Made by a program: the position numbers and the translations under genes | Part shown: piece by piece, positions 23,320-33,793 of the stretch | How positions within the stretch are numbered: the first letter of the stretch is position 1 | How the letters are laid out: each line of letters begins with the position of its first letter | Notes under the pieces: model-generated | Database searches by the model: none | Told to the model about the DNA's origin: nothing | What the model saw: only the letters and a program-made list of their open reading frames with translations | Source: Niabella drilacis | GTDB lineage: Bacteria > Bacteroidota > Bacteroidia > Chitinophagales > Chitinophagaceae | Length of the DNA: 63,316 bases | NCBI RefSeq assembly: GCF_900101395.1 | Contig: NZ_FMZO01000023.1 | Location: 1-63,316 of the forward strand | Direction: 5' to 3'

Positions 23320-25716
23320 ATGATCAGGAATTATTTAAAAACAGCGTGGCGCCAGTTTAAAAAAAATAAACTTACCACCGGAATCAGCGTCACCGCCCTG
23401 GTGCTCGGGTTTTCCACGGTAATGGTACTGGCGGCAATGGTATACCAGTTTAAGACGGCCGACAGCCAGTTTGCTCACCGGGATAATATGTATTACCTCC
23501 GGTCTGTTCCAAAGGAAGGTGGGTTGGGCGGTATGCAGACGACCTATCCCTTGCTTGGTGAAATTGTAAAAACCTGCCCACAGGTGGTTGCGGCCTCCCA
23601 TTACCAGCAATGGTACCAGCCCTGGTTAAAAAATGGGCAGCATGAGATACAGGACAATACGACTGCTTTTGTGGATACCGCTTTTCTTAAAGTGTTTCCC
23701 TTCCCGCTAAAATATGGCAACAGGGAATCCGCCCTGGCGGGCAAATTCAGTATTGTTCTGAGTGAGGAGAATGCTGAGAAATTGTTTGGCAATGAAAATC
23801 CGCTGGGAAAAACGATTGCGGCGGATGACACCACGCTGCTTACAGTAACAGGCGTGCTACAGCATATCCCCGGTAATACATCGATAAAGCCGGGTGTATT
23901 GCTGACCACTGCCTTCCTGGAAGACAGCCCCGGGTTTAAAGATAATGTAAACTGGTATAATGGCTTTGCAGTGAATTATCTTCGCATAAGACCCGGCACA
24001 GATATGATGGCGTTGGAAACTGCTATCAATAAGATCGTACGGCTCAACTATTCAAAGGAACGGCAGTGGGAGCAAGTGATCATAAGACCTTTTAGCCGGC
24101 ACTTCGCCGACAATGCCGATGAAGTAGGCAAATCTGTTGTAACAGGAAGCCTTGGTACCATTCTTTTCATATTAACGATCCTGGTAGTAAATCTGATCAA
24201 TCTGAATGCGGGTAATTTATACCGAAGGGCAAAAGAGGTAGCGGTAAAAAAGATTGTGGGAGGCTCAAAAAGAGGTATTATAGTACAATTTTTTACCGAA
24301 AACCTCCTGGTGGTATTTGTTTCCCTGGCATTGGCGGTCCTCTTTTCTTATTTCCTGCTGGTACCGTTCATTAACAGTACTTTTGGCGCACGGTTCGGGG
24401 ATATGGAATTCTCTCTGAACCGGGATTATCCGCTGGTACTGCTCTTCCTGTTGCTGGCTTTCGTAATTGCAGCTATTGTTGCGGTATTGCCGGCCATACG
24501 CATGCTGAGCCTGAAGATCAGTGATGCGGTGAAGGGGAAGATCGTTTCCGGCGGCGGGAGAACCGCTTATGTGCGGAATATATTTATTACCCTACAGTTC
24601 CTCCTGTCTGTTATTATTATCTATGTTGCTATCATACTTGCACGCCAGTTAAATTATATGAAAGCAGGTTCATTGGGATTCAATAAAGGGGATGTGGCCG
24701 TTGTTGACCTTGACCTGGCGTTCAAAGATCCTAAAACAGCTTCGTCGCGGTTTAACGTAATCCTGAATAAGCTCCGGAATCATGCGGATGTTAAATCATT
24801 CTCCGTTAACCGGTTTATACCTACCGCCTATGGGTATAATACCAATGCTTTTGTTGACCGGTCTGCCCAAAAGGAAGTATGGATGTTTCAGGGTGGAGCA
24901 GATGCCGGGTATTTTCAGACATACGATATCCCCGTATCTGAAGGCCGGCCGTTTGATAATAGCGCTGCAGATTCAATAGAGACCCGCAATGTAATTATCA
25001 ATAAGGCAGCAGAAAAAGCCTTCGGGTGGACGAATGCTGTCGGCCGGCAGATTATCCCGAAGTCAGGTGGCCCGTCTTATACCATCATCGGTGTTACCAA
25101 TGATTTTGTATTTCAGAATTTCCCCGGCAAAGTGGAGCCGCTGATCCATTATTATACCGGAAAACAGGCTTTGGAAGGGGCCGCTTTTCTGAGTTTAAAT
25201 ATTGCAAAGGGGAAAGCACAGCCTGTATTGTCCATGCTGGAAAAGGAATTTAAGGAAATGCCGGGCAAGCGTGCTTTCAATTATGATTTTATCAGCGACC
25301 GGGTAAGCAAACAATACCAGATGCTTGACAGTATTTTGAAAATGACTCAGTACGCTGGTTTTATAACCATATTTATAGCGGCCATTGGTATGCTTGGGCT
25401 TATAACGATCCTGCTGCGGTTAAAGGTAAAGGAGATTGGCGTACGAAAGATACTGGGCGGCAGCGTTGCCGGTATTGCAACCTTACTTTCAAAAAGTTTC
25501 CTGGTAATGGTAATGATTGCCAGTGTGGTTTCGGTGCCGCTGGCCTCCCTTATAATGGGAGCATGGCTGCAGCATTTTACATATCGTATCACCATTTCCT
25601 GGTGGATGTTCCTGGGTGGGGCATTAATGACGCTACTGGTAGCATTAATAACAGTAGGCACACAAACCATCAAGGCTGCGATGGCCAACCCGGTGAAGTC
25701 GTTGCGGAGCGAATAA
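23320..25716 (+). CDS. MacB/FtsX-like ABC permease 1 of 13
   Basis: A permease of about 798 residues made of two FtsX units in one chain. Each unit has one leading membrane helix, a periplasmic domain (MacB_PCD-like), then three membrane helices. The cytoplasmic coupling segments are EVAVKKIVGGSKRGIIVQFF near residue 305 and EIGVRKILGGSVAGIATLLS near 703. The first departs from the array consensus (E[VI]G[IV]RKxxG). After the first helix the usual SYDR-type motif is absent (TADSQFAHRDNMYYLRS), an oddity shared only with permease 10. The tail is NPVKSLRSE. The start is ATG 23320 (MIRNYLKTAWRQF); the frame's earlier TTG at 23296 lies in the spacer. Substrate unknown. Confidence 0.9.
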   Translation: MIRNYLKTAWRQFKKNKLTTGISVTALVLGFSTVMVLAAMVYQFKTADSQFAHRDNMYYLRSVPKEGGLGGMQTTYPLLGEIVKTCPQVVAASHYQQWYQPWLKNGQHEIQDNTTAFVDTAFLKVFPFPLKYGNRESALAGKFSIVLSEENAEKLFGNENPLGKTIAADDTTLLTVTGVLQHIPGNTSIKPGVLLTTAFLEDSPGFKDNVNWYNGFAVNYLRIRPGTDMMALETAINKIVRLNYSKERQWEQVIIRPFSRHFADNADEVGKSVVTGSLGTILFILTILVVNLINLNAGNLYRRAKEVAVKKIVGGSKRGIIVQFFTENLLVVFVSLALAVLFSYFLLVPFINSTFGARFGDMEFSLNRDYPLVLLFLLLAFVIAAIVAVLPAIRMLSLKISDAVKGKIVSGGGRTAYVRNIFITLQFLLSVIIIYVAIILARQLNYMKAGSLGFNKGDVAVVDLDLAFKDPKTASSRFNVILNKLRNHADVKSFSVNRFIPTAYGYNTNAFVDRSAQKEVWMFQGGADAGYFQTYDIPVSEGRPFDNSAADSIETRNVIINKAAEKAFGWTNAVGRQIIPKSGGPSYTIIGVTNDFVFQNFPGKVEPLIHYYTGKQALEGAAFLSLNIAKGKAQPVLSMLEKEFKEMPGKRAFNYDFISDRVSKQYQMLDSILKMTQYAGFITIFIAAIGMLGLITILLRLKVKEIGVRKILGGSVAGIATLLSKSFLVMVMIASVVSVPLASLIMGAWLQHFTYRITISWWMFLGGALMTLLVALITVGTQTIKAAMANPVKSLRSE

Positions 25717-25827
25717 GGAAAATGGGCAAATGTGTTGATGGGGCCCCCTGACTGTGGGGATGAAAATAGGGCGTGGGATCCCGGGCCTCAGGTGCCGAAT
25801 CAGAAATCGTAAATCAGAAATTGCGGT

Positions 25828-28221
25828 ATGTTCAAAAAATATTTTAAAACGGCTTTGCGAAACCTGCTCCGGAACAGGACCTTTTCCGTTATTAATGTTA
25901 CCGGCCTGGCTTTTGCATTGGCGGCCTTCTGGCTCATTATGCTTTTTGTGGCAGATGAACTGAGTTACGACCGGTATCACGCAAAATCAGATCGTATTTT
26001 CAGGCTGGTATCACATGGTAAATGGGATGGCGGAAGCTTTGATATTACGGGCACTTCCGGTCCTATGGCGGCAGCGCTTAAAAAGGACTATCCTGAGATA
26101 GAGGCGACAGTTCGTCTGGATCCCACTGCCGGCGGGCTGATTACCTACGCGCAAAAACATTTAAGAGCAGACGATGTTTTTTTTGCCGACAGTAACTTTT
26201 TTTCGGTATTCAGTTTTCCGTTCCTGGCGGGAGATCCTTATTCAGCATTACTGAAACCCCAATCCATTGTGCTTACCAGGAAAATGGCTGTGCGTCTTTT
26301 TGGCACGGTTGACGCGGCGCTGAATAAAATTGTTTATTTCCAAAATAAACAGCCCGAACAGGTAACAGGTGTTGTTGAAGATGTTCCCGAGAATTCGCAT
26401 TTTACCTTTAGTGCCATCCGTTCTTTCCCGGCTGATTTTAACCCGGACTGGTCCAATTTTTATCTTTATACTTATGGTGTACTGAGGGACAAAAAGGAGG
26501 GTGCTGCTTTGCAGGAGAAATTACCGGGGTTTGTAAAAAAATATCTTTACAGCAAGGGGCTTGATATAAAATATGATTTGGAATTACAACCACTTACATC
26601 CATTCATTTGCATTCAAATGTAGGGTATGAACTGGGCGCAAACCGGAGCATGAAGTTTATTTATATTTTCTGCATTGTAGCCTTGCTGATTTTGTCCGTC
26701 GCAGTCATCAACTATATCAACATTACTACGGCCCGTGCTTCTGTAAGATTGCGGGAGATTGCCGTGCGGAAGGTGATTGGTTCGGGGCGGAAAGATCTGG
26801 TTTGTCTCTTTCTGGCAGAATCGGTTACGATAACGATTGGGGCTACCTTATTAAGTGCCCTGCTGGCAGGAGCTTTTATGCCTGTGTTTAACCAGCTGGC
26901 TGGTAAAAGCCTGCAGTTCTGGCATTTTGGCCCGCTCCAAACCGTTGCAGCACTCTTATTGTTTGCAGCAGTACTTGGCGCTACAGGAGGTTTGTATCCT
27001 GCGTTGTTTTTGTCTGGTTTCAAACCTGTTCCTGCCTTGAAGAATCAAATAGGCAAACAGCCTCTTCAGGCATTGTTTCGTAAAACGCTGGTGGTATTTC
27101 AGTTTACTATAACTGTGGTGATGATTGTGGCTACCCTGGTCGTGTACTGCCAGCTTCGCTATATGACTCATAAAGATCTGGGATTTGATAAAAACCAGGT
27201 GCTCACCTTCCGTTCGGATGATGAAAATATGCGTTTAAAAAGTAAGGAGTTCCGAAACAGTTTATTAGCAGATAGCAGGATAGAAGAAGTGGCATTTTCC
27301 GGTAGCCCTATTGGAAATAATAATATCGGAATGGGCTCTTTTAACGTGGAGACAGAAGATGGGGCTATTGATCAGAATATGACACTGGCCTATGGGCTGG
27401 CTATTGATGAACATTATATCCCCACAATGCGCATACGGCTGCTGCAGGGGCGGAATTTTAATGAGGCAATGCTTACGGATAGCAACACCCTGCTGGTGAA
27501 TGCCGCCTTTGTTAAGAAAACGGGTTGGAAAAATGCCATTGGCAAAGGGATACAAATGGGTAGAGATGCATCCGGAAAACCGGTGGTTAAAAGGATCATC
27601 GGTGTTACCAGCGACTTTCATACGTATTCCCTGCAGCACAAAATTGAGCCGCTGGTTATGCACCTGCCGGCCGGCGCAAATGAGAAAACGAATGTGTATG
27701 TGCGTGTTAGCCGGCAGGATATTGCGGCCACTACCGGTTTTATTGGAAATGTATTTAGAAAATTTGATGCCATATCGCCTTTTGAGTACAATTTCCTGGA
27801 TCGGAATTTTAGAAAGCAGTATCAGTCGGAAGAGAAGCAGGGGAAAGTGCTGCTGCTTTTTACGATCGTTACCATTGGTATCGCCTGTTTGGGCCTGTTG
27901 GGATTGATCACGTTTACAACAGCCCAGCGGGTAAAAGAGATCGGTATCCGCAAAGTGCTGGGCGCTTCGGGTATTGGTTTGGTTCGGCTGTTATCAACGG
28001 GGCTGCTGAAGTTGGTGATTATTGCTTTAGTGATCGCTATTCCTGTGGCGTGGCTTGTGATGAACAAATGGCTGGGCGATTTCGCCTATCGCGTCCATAT
28101 CCGCTGGTGGATGTTTATGGTTTCGGGCGGGGTTGCTTTTGTTATTGCAGGAGTTACTTTGAGCTTTCAGACTATAAAAGCGGCGATTGCCAACCCGGCC
28201 AAAGCATTGCGGAGCGAGTAG
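25828..28221 (+). CDS. MacB/FtsX-like ABC permease 2 of 13
   Basis: A 797-residue double-FtsX permease starting MFKKYFKTALRNLLRNR. The post-helix motif is DELSYDRYH. Coupling segments are REIAVRKVIGSGRKDLVCLFLAES (near 309) and KEIGIRKVLGASGIGLVRLLS (near 703). The second periplasmic domain ends IIGVTSDFHTYSL and the tail is NPAKALRSE. It follows permease 1 after a 111-bp spacer that ends in the aatcagaaattg type phrase found at several junctions. No own promoter is visible. Periplasmic loop sequence is clearly different from permease 1, so the pair is old, not a recent copy. Confidence 0.9.
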   Translation: MFKKYFKTALRNLLRNRTFSVINVTGLAFALAAFWLIMLFVADELSYDRYHAKSDRIFRLVSHGKWDGGSFDITGTSGPMAAALKKDYPEIEATVRLDPTAGGLITYAQKHLRADDVFFADSNFFSVFSFPFLAGDPYSALLKPQSIVLTRKMAVRLFGTVDAALNKIVYFQNKQPEQVTGVVEDVPENSHFTFSAIRSFPADFNPDWSNFYLYTYGVLRDKKEGAALQEKLPGFVKKYLYSKGLDIKYDLELQPLTSIHLHSNVGYELGANRSMKFIYIFCIVALLILSVAVINYINITTARASVRLREIAVRKVIGSGRKDLVCLFLAESVTITIGATLLSALLAGAFMPVFNQLAGKSLQFWHFGPLQTVAALLLFAAVLGATGGLYPALFLSGFKPVPALKNQIGKQPLQALFRKTLVVFQFTITVVMIVATLVVYCQLRYMTHKDLGFDKNQVLTFRSDDENMRLKSKEFRNSLLADSRIEEVAFSGSPIGNNNIGMGSFNVETEDGAIDQNMTLAYGLAIDEHYIPTMRIRLLQGRNFNEAMLTDSNTLLVNAAFVKKTGWKNAIGKGIQMGRDASGKPVVKRIIGVTSDFHTYSLQHKIEPLVMHLPAGANEKTNVYVRVSRQDIAATTGFIGNVFRKFDAISPFEYNFLDRNFRKQYQSEEKQGKVLLLFTIVTIGIACLGLLGLITFTTAQRVKEIGIRKVLGASGIGLVRLLSTGLLKLVIIALVIAIPVAWLVMNKWLGDFAYRVHIRWWMFMVSGGVAFVIAGVTLSFQTIKAAIANPAKALRSE

Positions 28222-28367
28222 TAATGTGCAAATGTGTTGATGGGTTCCGGCGGCTGTCTGTCTTGTGAAGGGGATCCTGTTCATAGGAGGGCGTCAGCAG
28301 GGCATCGTTTATAGGTAAGTTTTAAATGTCGGATACGGGATCTGGATAATAAACTGAAAATTGTAGT

Positions 28368-30764
28368 ATGTTCAAAAATTATTTTAAAACAGCCTGGCGC
28401 AGCCTGTTTCGGAATAAGCTCACCACCTTTATTAACGTTTTTGGGTTGGGCCTGAGCATGTCGGTAGGATTGATGGTGATGGTCATTGTGCAGGATGCGC
28501 TTGGCTATGACCGGTTTCATCCTCACCCCGGCAGCACATACCGGGTGCTTTCCGACTATACAAAGCGTAACGGGGAACACTGGGCCATGGCAAGTACTCC
28601 GCTGCCACTGGCAGATGCATTGCAAAAAGACAGCAGTACCGTTGCTGCCGTTACAACGGTATATCCCGCACTGGGTGGCGTAGCCACGGCAAACGGAAAA
28701 GAGCTTTATATCGATGGCGTATTCGTTCATCCCTCTTTTTTCAGCATTTTTGGTTTCCGTTTTAACGAAGGAAACCCTGTTTCAGCGCTGCAGCAGCCTA
28801 ATACCATTGTAATGAGCAAAGCAACAGCGCTTAATTTTTTTGGAAAAACAGAGGTTGTCGGCAAAACCATAAAGATGGCCAATGGGGTGAATTATACCAT
28901 AACCGGTGTTTTGGAAACACCGCCCGGCAAATCGCATCTGGACTATGCCGTATATGGCTCTTACAGCACGGTGGCACAAATGGAGAAAGACGGGCTGCTG
29001 GCAGAAAAATCGGCCGCCTGGTATGCATTCAATGCTGCTTATACCTATATATTATTAAAGCCGGGCGCCAAAAAGGCGGTTCTTCAATCGCAGCTGAATG
29101 CCATAGCCGGGGTGCTGAACCGCGGGAATAGGGATGGCAGTTGTGCGCTCGGGATCCAGTCATTAAATAAAATATCACCGGGGCAGGCTTACCTGGGCAA
29201 TGACAACGCAAGAGGCACATCCTGGGGGAAGCTTTATTTTTCTATGGGACTGGGGCTGCTGATCCTGCTGGCAGCCTGTTTTAACTATACCAATCTTACC
29301 ATTGCCCGGGGGCTCACAAGGGCCAAAGAAGTAGGCATGCGCAAAATTTCCGGGGCCCGGCGCTATCATGTTTTTCTACAGTATGTATGGGAGGCCGTAC
29401 TGCTTTCCCTGCTGGCACTCCTGTTTGCATTTGTGATCCTGTCGGTAATACTCCGGTACCAGCCCTTCAATGATAGCTATGAAATGATCCCCGCCTCGTT
29501 CCGCTTTAGTTCCCGCTTTTTTATTGTATCCCTGCTGTACGCGATAGTGGCAGGAACCATTGCCGGCATATTCCCTGCCTGGATCCTGTCTTCGTTTACA
29601 CCGTTGCGGGTGTTAAAGAATATTGGAACAGCCCGGATACTGGGTAATGTAAGCCTGCAGCGGGCGCTGATCGTTTTTCAGTACGCCCTCTCCCTGGTAT
29701 TTATTATTTTTCTTTTCGCTTTTTATAAACAGTTCTCCTTTCTGTCAAAGTCGGATCCCGGCTTCAAACGGGAGGGCGTGTTAATAGTACCGCTGAATGG
29801 GTTGAAGGAGGGGGTTGCTTCGCAACGGGTGGCTTCGGTACCGGGGGTGAAATCTGTTTCAGCAGCTTCGATGAAATTTTCGGCGAGGTTTGGCGGCATG
29901 AACGACCCCATATGGCTCAGCGACCGGGATCATGCGATCAATCTGAATTATTATTATGCGGGAGACCGGTTTCTAAAAGATATGAAACTGGCTTTTATTG
30001 CCGGTACTAATTTTCCTCCGGCGGCCGGCGAGGATCAAGAGCATTATATCTTATTGAATAGAAAGGCGGCGGTTGCCTATGGTTTTACAGATCCGGGGAA
30101 AGCTGTGGGACAAAAACTCTGGATCAATGATACCACGCAGCTCGAGGTGAGGGGCGTACTGAAGGACTTCAATTACGAAAATATGGGAAAACCCATATTC
30201 CCGCTGGCGATCCGGAGCAACCCACCGGCGAACCGCTATTTATACATCCAAACGGCGGCGGCAGACAGAAAGGAGATTGCTTCAAAGGTACAGGGCGCAT
30301 TGCAGGTGCTGGATCCGGGCCAGCCTGTTACTTTCTCATGGCTGAGTGAGGACCTGGATGCCGGAAATTCGCAGGCTGCAACCATTTCCCTGCTGGGCTT
30401 TTTAGGCTTCATTGCTTTATCCGTGGCTACCCTGGGCCTGTTAGGGCTGGTCGTATACACTGTAGAAATAAAGCGGAAGGAAATAGGTGTGCGTAAAGTA
30501 ACAGGCGCCAGCAATGCGCAGATCGTTCATGTTTTGTCAAAAAGCTTCGTAAAGTTGCTCCTTGTTGCAGGCCTTATATCAATGCCGGTTGGCTGGGTTT
30601 TGGCGCGATTATTTATGCAGAATTTCGTTTTGCGCGGCTCATTCGGGATCGGGAGTGTATTGTTGTGCTTCCTGTTCCTGCTGGCAGCAGGCCTGTTTAC
30701 AATTGTGTCGCAAACGCTGAAGGCAGCGGCGGCAAGTCCTGTTAAGGCATTGCGCAGCGAATAA
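28368..30764 (+). CDS. MacB/FtsX-like ABC permease 3 of 13
   Basis: A 798-residue permease starting MFKNYFKTAWRSLFRNK. Post-helix motif DALGYDRFH. Coupling segments are KEVGMRKISGARRYHVFLQYVWE (near 320) and KEIGVRKVTGASNAQIVHVLS (near 704). The second has Thr instead of the usual Leu in KVLGAS. The domain end is GVLKDFNYENM and the tail SPVKALRSE, with Ser where Asn-Pro is usual. A 146-bp spacer separates it from permease 2. Same strand and operon direction as its neighbours, with no terminator between. Confidence 0.9.
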   Translation: MFKNYFKTAWRSLFRNKLTTFINVFGLGLSMSVGLMVMVIVQDALGYDRFHPHPGSTYRVLSDYTKRNGEHWAMASTPLPLADALQKDSSTVAAVTTVYPALGGVATANGKELYIDGVFVHPSFFSIFGFRFNEGNPVSALQQPNTIVMSKATALNFFGKTEVVGKTIKMANGVNYTITGVLETPPGKSHLDYAVYGSYSTVAQMEKDGLLAEKSAAWYAFNAAYTYILLKPGAKKAVLQSQLNAIAGVLNRGNRDGSCALGIQSLNKISPGQAYLGNDNARGTSWGKLYFSMGLGLLILLAACFNYTNLTIARGLTRAKEVGMRKISGARRYHVFLQYVWEAVLLSLLALLFAFVILSVILRYQPFNDSYEMIPASFRFSSRFFIVSLLYAIVAGTIAGIFPAWILSSFTPLRVLKNIGTARILGNVSLQRALIVFQYALSLVFIIFLFAFYKQFSFLSKSDPGFKREGVLIVPLNGLKEGVASQRVASVPGVKSVSAASMKFSARFGGMNDPIWLSDRDHAINLNYYYAGDRFLKDMKLAFIAGTNFPPAAGEDQEHYILLNRKAAVAYGFTDPGKAVGQKLWINDTTQLEVRGVLKDFNYENMGKPIFPLAIRSNPPANRYLYIQTAAADRKEIASKVQGALQVLDPGQPVTFSWLSEDLDAGNSQAATISLLGFLGFIALSVATLGLLGLVVYTVEIKRKEIGVRKVTGASNAQIVHVLSKSFVKLLLVAGLISMPVGWVLARLFMQNFVLRGSFGIGSVLLCFLFLLAAGLFTIVSQTLKAAAASPVKALRSE

Positions 30765-31007
30765 GCAATGGAGGCAACAGGAAGTAGATAGCCGTACAGG
30801 ACAACCGGGGTATAAGGGTGTGCCGCTGAAGATCGTTAAATATGACGGAATATCGTTTAAAGTGTAGCATTGCCGGTTTAATATCCGGAAGCCGGGACCC
30901 GGTGCCTGAAGTTTACCATACAACAGGCCCGGTATCTGATGCCAGCTACCTGGTGCGGGGTGTTTGGTATCCGGCATCTGATATTTATCATCTAATAATT
31001 CCAATCC

Positions 31008-33446
31008 ATGATAAAAAACTATTTTAAAACAGCGCTCCGCTTTTTTTGGAACAATAAGGCCGTTACCGGCATTAATATACTGGGCCTGGCCATTGGCATT
31101 AGCGCCGCACTGGTCATTTTCCTGATCATCCGGTACGATTACAGCTTTGATAAATGGGAGCCCGGCCGGGAGCGTATTTACCGGGTTATTACAAAATTGC
31201 CGGACGGGAGCGACGCCGGTTTGTCGCTAATGGCGCCGCCTGCAATAAAAGCGGGTGTTACCGGTATTGAGGCGGTAACGCATATGGAACGGTACGCGTT
31301 TTATAAGCTGACGATCACCGTTCCCGGAGATGATAAGACCCCGCAAAGGATCTTTACAAAGAATGATAATGTTATCCTGGCGGATGAAAATTATTTTAAG
31401 ATATTCCCGCACCAATGGCTGGCCGGGAATGCACAGGCACTGGCACAATTGAACCAAACCGTGCTTACGCTTTCAAATGCGGAAAAATATTTTCCCGGCA
31501 ACGACCCCGGAAGTATCATTGGAAAAAAGATCGTTTATAACGACAGTATTGTTACTACAGTAGGTGGGGTTATCGCGGATCTGAAGGAGAAAACGGATTT
31601 TGACAACCGGATGTTTGTATCCTTTAAAACCATTGCTGAAACCGGTTTAAAGAAAAGCTTCCTGGGAGAGCCCAACTGGACGAATATAAACAGCGGCACA
31701 CAATGTATTGTGTTGCTGAAACGGGGAACAGACCCGGCAAATATTGAGGCGCAGATCCGGAACCTGTACCGGGCCGGTCTGAGCGGGTCCCATTCCAGGT
31801 ATAAGGGCTACGGCGGGCTGCAGCCTTTAAATGATATCCATTTTAATACTGCGCTGGACGGTAAGGTAAGTAAGAACGCTTTGCGGAACCTGGCGGTACT
31901 GGCCTTGTTGCTGCTGCTGCTTGCCGCTATAAATTTTATTAATCTTTCTACGGCGCAATCCACATTGCGGGGAAGGGAGATCGGTGTGCGTAAAACATTT
32001 GGCAGCGGCAAAAAACAGATTGTTTACCAGTTCCTGGCGGAGACCTTCCTTGTTTCCCTGCTGGCATCTGTTTTGGCGCTCGGCTTTTCGCCCTTCCTTC
32101 TTTATGCTTTTAAGGAATTTATTCCAAAGGGACTGGAGGCAGGGGAGATCCTGCAAGGCAATGTGTTTGTTTTTCTTATGGTGCTTATTGTTGTGGTAAC
32201 ACTTCTGGCAGGGCTGTACCCCTCCTTTATTCTTTCCCGGTTTCAACCCGTAGTGGTATTAAAGAATAAGGTACTCAGCAGCGGAAAATCGCGCAGTGCC
32301 GTTATCCGACAAGTGTTAACGGTAGCCCAGTTTGTGATCGCATTGATATTCCTGGTAATGGTATTGGTGATCAGCCGGCAAATTTATTTTATACTCAATA
32401 AAGATCTCGGGTTTAAAAAAGAAGCCATCGTATCCGTTCCCGTTCCGGATGTTATGCTGGGTAAAAAAAGTAAAAGCGGTGTGTTGGTAAACGAACTTAA
32501 AAGTATACCCGGCATCCGCAACGTATCCGTATCAACCGCGCTGCCTACCCAGGATGGCCGAAAAAGCGGAAGGGTGTTCTGGTACCATAAAGGAGAAAAA
32601 AGGATATTGGATGATATTCATTTTCGTACGATCGATGAGCATTACCTGGATCTCTTTGGAATTCAGCTGATCGGCGGGAATAATATCCGGGTAGATACCG
32701 GCTCAAAGATAACGGATGTATTAATTAACCAGACCCTGCTGCATCAGCTGGGATTTCAGCATCCGGAAAATGCCATCGGTCAGTATATGAAGGGCGGGCC
32801 GGCAGATTCGGCTCAGATCGTAGGAGTGGTAAAGGATTTTACTACGATGTCTTTGCACAACCCGGTACAGCCGGTGCTGCTCTTTGCCAATAACCAAATG
32901 TTTTCACCGGTGATTTCGGTGTTGCTGAGCCCGGACCCCGCTTCGTGGAAGCCTGCAGTTGCGGCAATGGAACAAAAATTCAGGGCCCTGTATCCGGATA
33001 AGGAATTTGAGTATAGCTTTTTTGATGAGAGCATCCGGTCGCTGTATGAAACGGAGCAGCGTATAGCGATGTTGCTGAAATGGGCTGCCGGGCTGGCGAT
33101 ATTGATTAGTTGCCTGGGATTGCTGGGCCTGGTTAGCTTTATGGCGAACAGGCGGGAAAAGGAGATCGGGATCCGTAAGGTGCTGGGAGCTTCTGTGGGA
33201 CAGATCATTTTCCTGCTTTCAAAGAGCCTGCTGCTGCTGGTAATGATCGCATCGGCAATTGCCTTTCCTGTTGCCTGGTATTTTTCCAGGAAATGGCTGG
33301 AGGATTTTGCGTTCAGGACAAACCTTAGCTGGTGGCTGTTTTTGGCAAGTGCAGCGGGCATGCTGGCCATTGCCCTGCTGGTGTTATGCCTGCGCACTTT
33401 CAGAACAGCAACGGCAAACCCTGTTAGAGCATTGCGGAGTGAATAG
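31008..33446 (+). CDS. MacB/FtsX-like ABC permease 4 of 13
   Basis: An 812-residue permease starting MIKNYFKTALRFFWNNK. Post-helix motif YDYSFDKWEPG. Coupling segments REIGVRKTFGSGKKQIVYQFLAE (near 323) and KEIGIRKVLGASVGQIIFLLS (near 718); tail NPVRALRSE. The domain end is QIVGVVKDFTTMSL. The 243-bp spacer before it holds the tgatgccagctacctgg and tctgatatttatcatc linker phrases. It is the last permease before the DUF4097 gene and, since promoter 3 lies after that gene, probably ends the first permease operon or is read through at a low level. Confidence 0.9.
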   Translation: MIKNYFKTALRFFWNNKAVTGINILGLAIGISAALVIFLIIRYDYSFDKWEPGRERIYRVITKLPDGSDAGLSLMAPPAIKAGVTGIEAVTHMERYAFYKLTITVPGDDKTPQRIFTKNDNVILADENYFKIFPHQWLAGNAQALAQLNQTVLTLSNAEKYFPGNDPGSIIGKKIVYNDSIVTTVGGVIADLKEKTDFDNRMFVSFKTIAETGLKKSFLGEPNWTNINSGTQCIVLLKRGTDPANIEAQIRNLYRAGLSGSHSRYKGYGGLQPLNDIHFNTALDGKVSKNALRNLAVLALLLLLLAAINFINLSTAQSTLRGREIGVRKTFGSGKKQIVYQFLAETFLVSLLASVLALGFSPFLLYAFKEFIPKGLEAGEILQGNVFVFLMVLIVVVTLLAGLYPSFILSRFQPVVVLKNKVLSSGKSRSAVIRQVLTVAQFVIALIFLVMVLVISRQIYFILNKDLGFKKEAIVSVPVPDVMLGKKSKSGVLVNELKSIPGIRNVSVSTALPTQDGRKSGRVFWYHKGEKRILDDIHFRTIDEHYLDLFGIQLIGGNNIRVDTGSKITDVLINQTLLHQLGFQHPENAIGQYMKGGPADSAQIVGVVKDFTTMSLHNPVQPVLLFANNQMFSPVISVLLSPDPASWKPAVAAMEQKFRALYPDKEFEYSFFDESIRSLYETEQRIAMLLKWAAGLAILISCLGLLGLVSFMANRREKEIGIRKVLGASVGQIIFLLSKSLLLLVMIASAIAFPVAWYFSRKWLEDFAFRTNLSWWLFLASAAGMLAIALLVLCLRTFRTATANPVRALRSE

Positions 33447-33793
33447 TGAATGGTGAACAGGCAATAGTTCATGGCGAATTAATATCGTTTCCTTAAGAGG
33501 GGGCAGGCTGAATGTTTGAGTTGTGTTTCACTTTTCACTGAGCAGGGACCGGTTTCCCGTTGGACGTTTGAGGTTTGACGGATCCGCCTCATACGCGAAG
33601 TGCTCCTGAATAGACAATGGTGAATGGTTAACAGTTAATAAATCGGCTATCTACCATCTAACGTCTGCCATTTAATATCTGACCAATGTAACATTTACCC
33701 ATTTGTTGCGATTGATAAGTAGAGCCGGTTCATGAATGGGACCCGTTCGTTTCAATTGTCAAACAAATCATTCATCAGAAAACAAAAGATCAT
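33447..33793. other. Spacer between permease 4 and the DUF4097 gene
   Basis: About 347 bp without a gene. It contains short phrase-like repeats (gaatggtgaacaggcaatag at 33446, gacaatggtgaatggttaac near 33608, and ctaccatctaacgtctgcc near 33652) similar to other junctions in the array. I see no copy of the CTGT-N11-ACAG pair, no TGGCA box and no perfect TAnnTTTG box, so how the DUF4097 gene is transcribed is unclear. Confidence 0.5.

Noticed and set aside
32813-33472. Minus-strand open frame of 219 residues opposite permease 4
   Set aside because: Antisense to a conserved permease end; similar antisense frames occur opposite other permeases because of shared codon patterns in the KEIGIRKVLGAS region.
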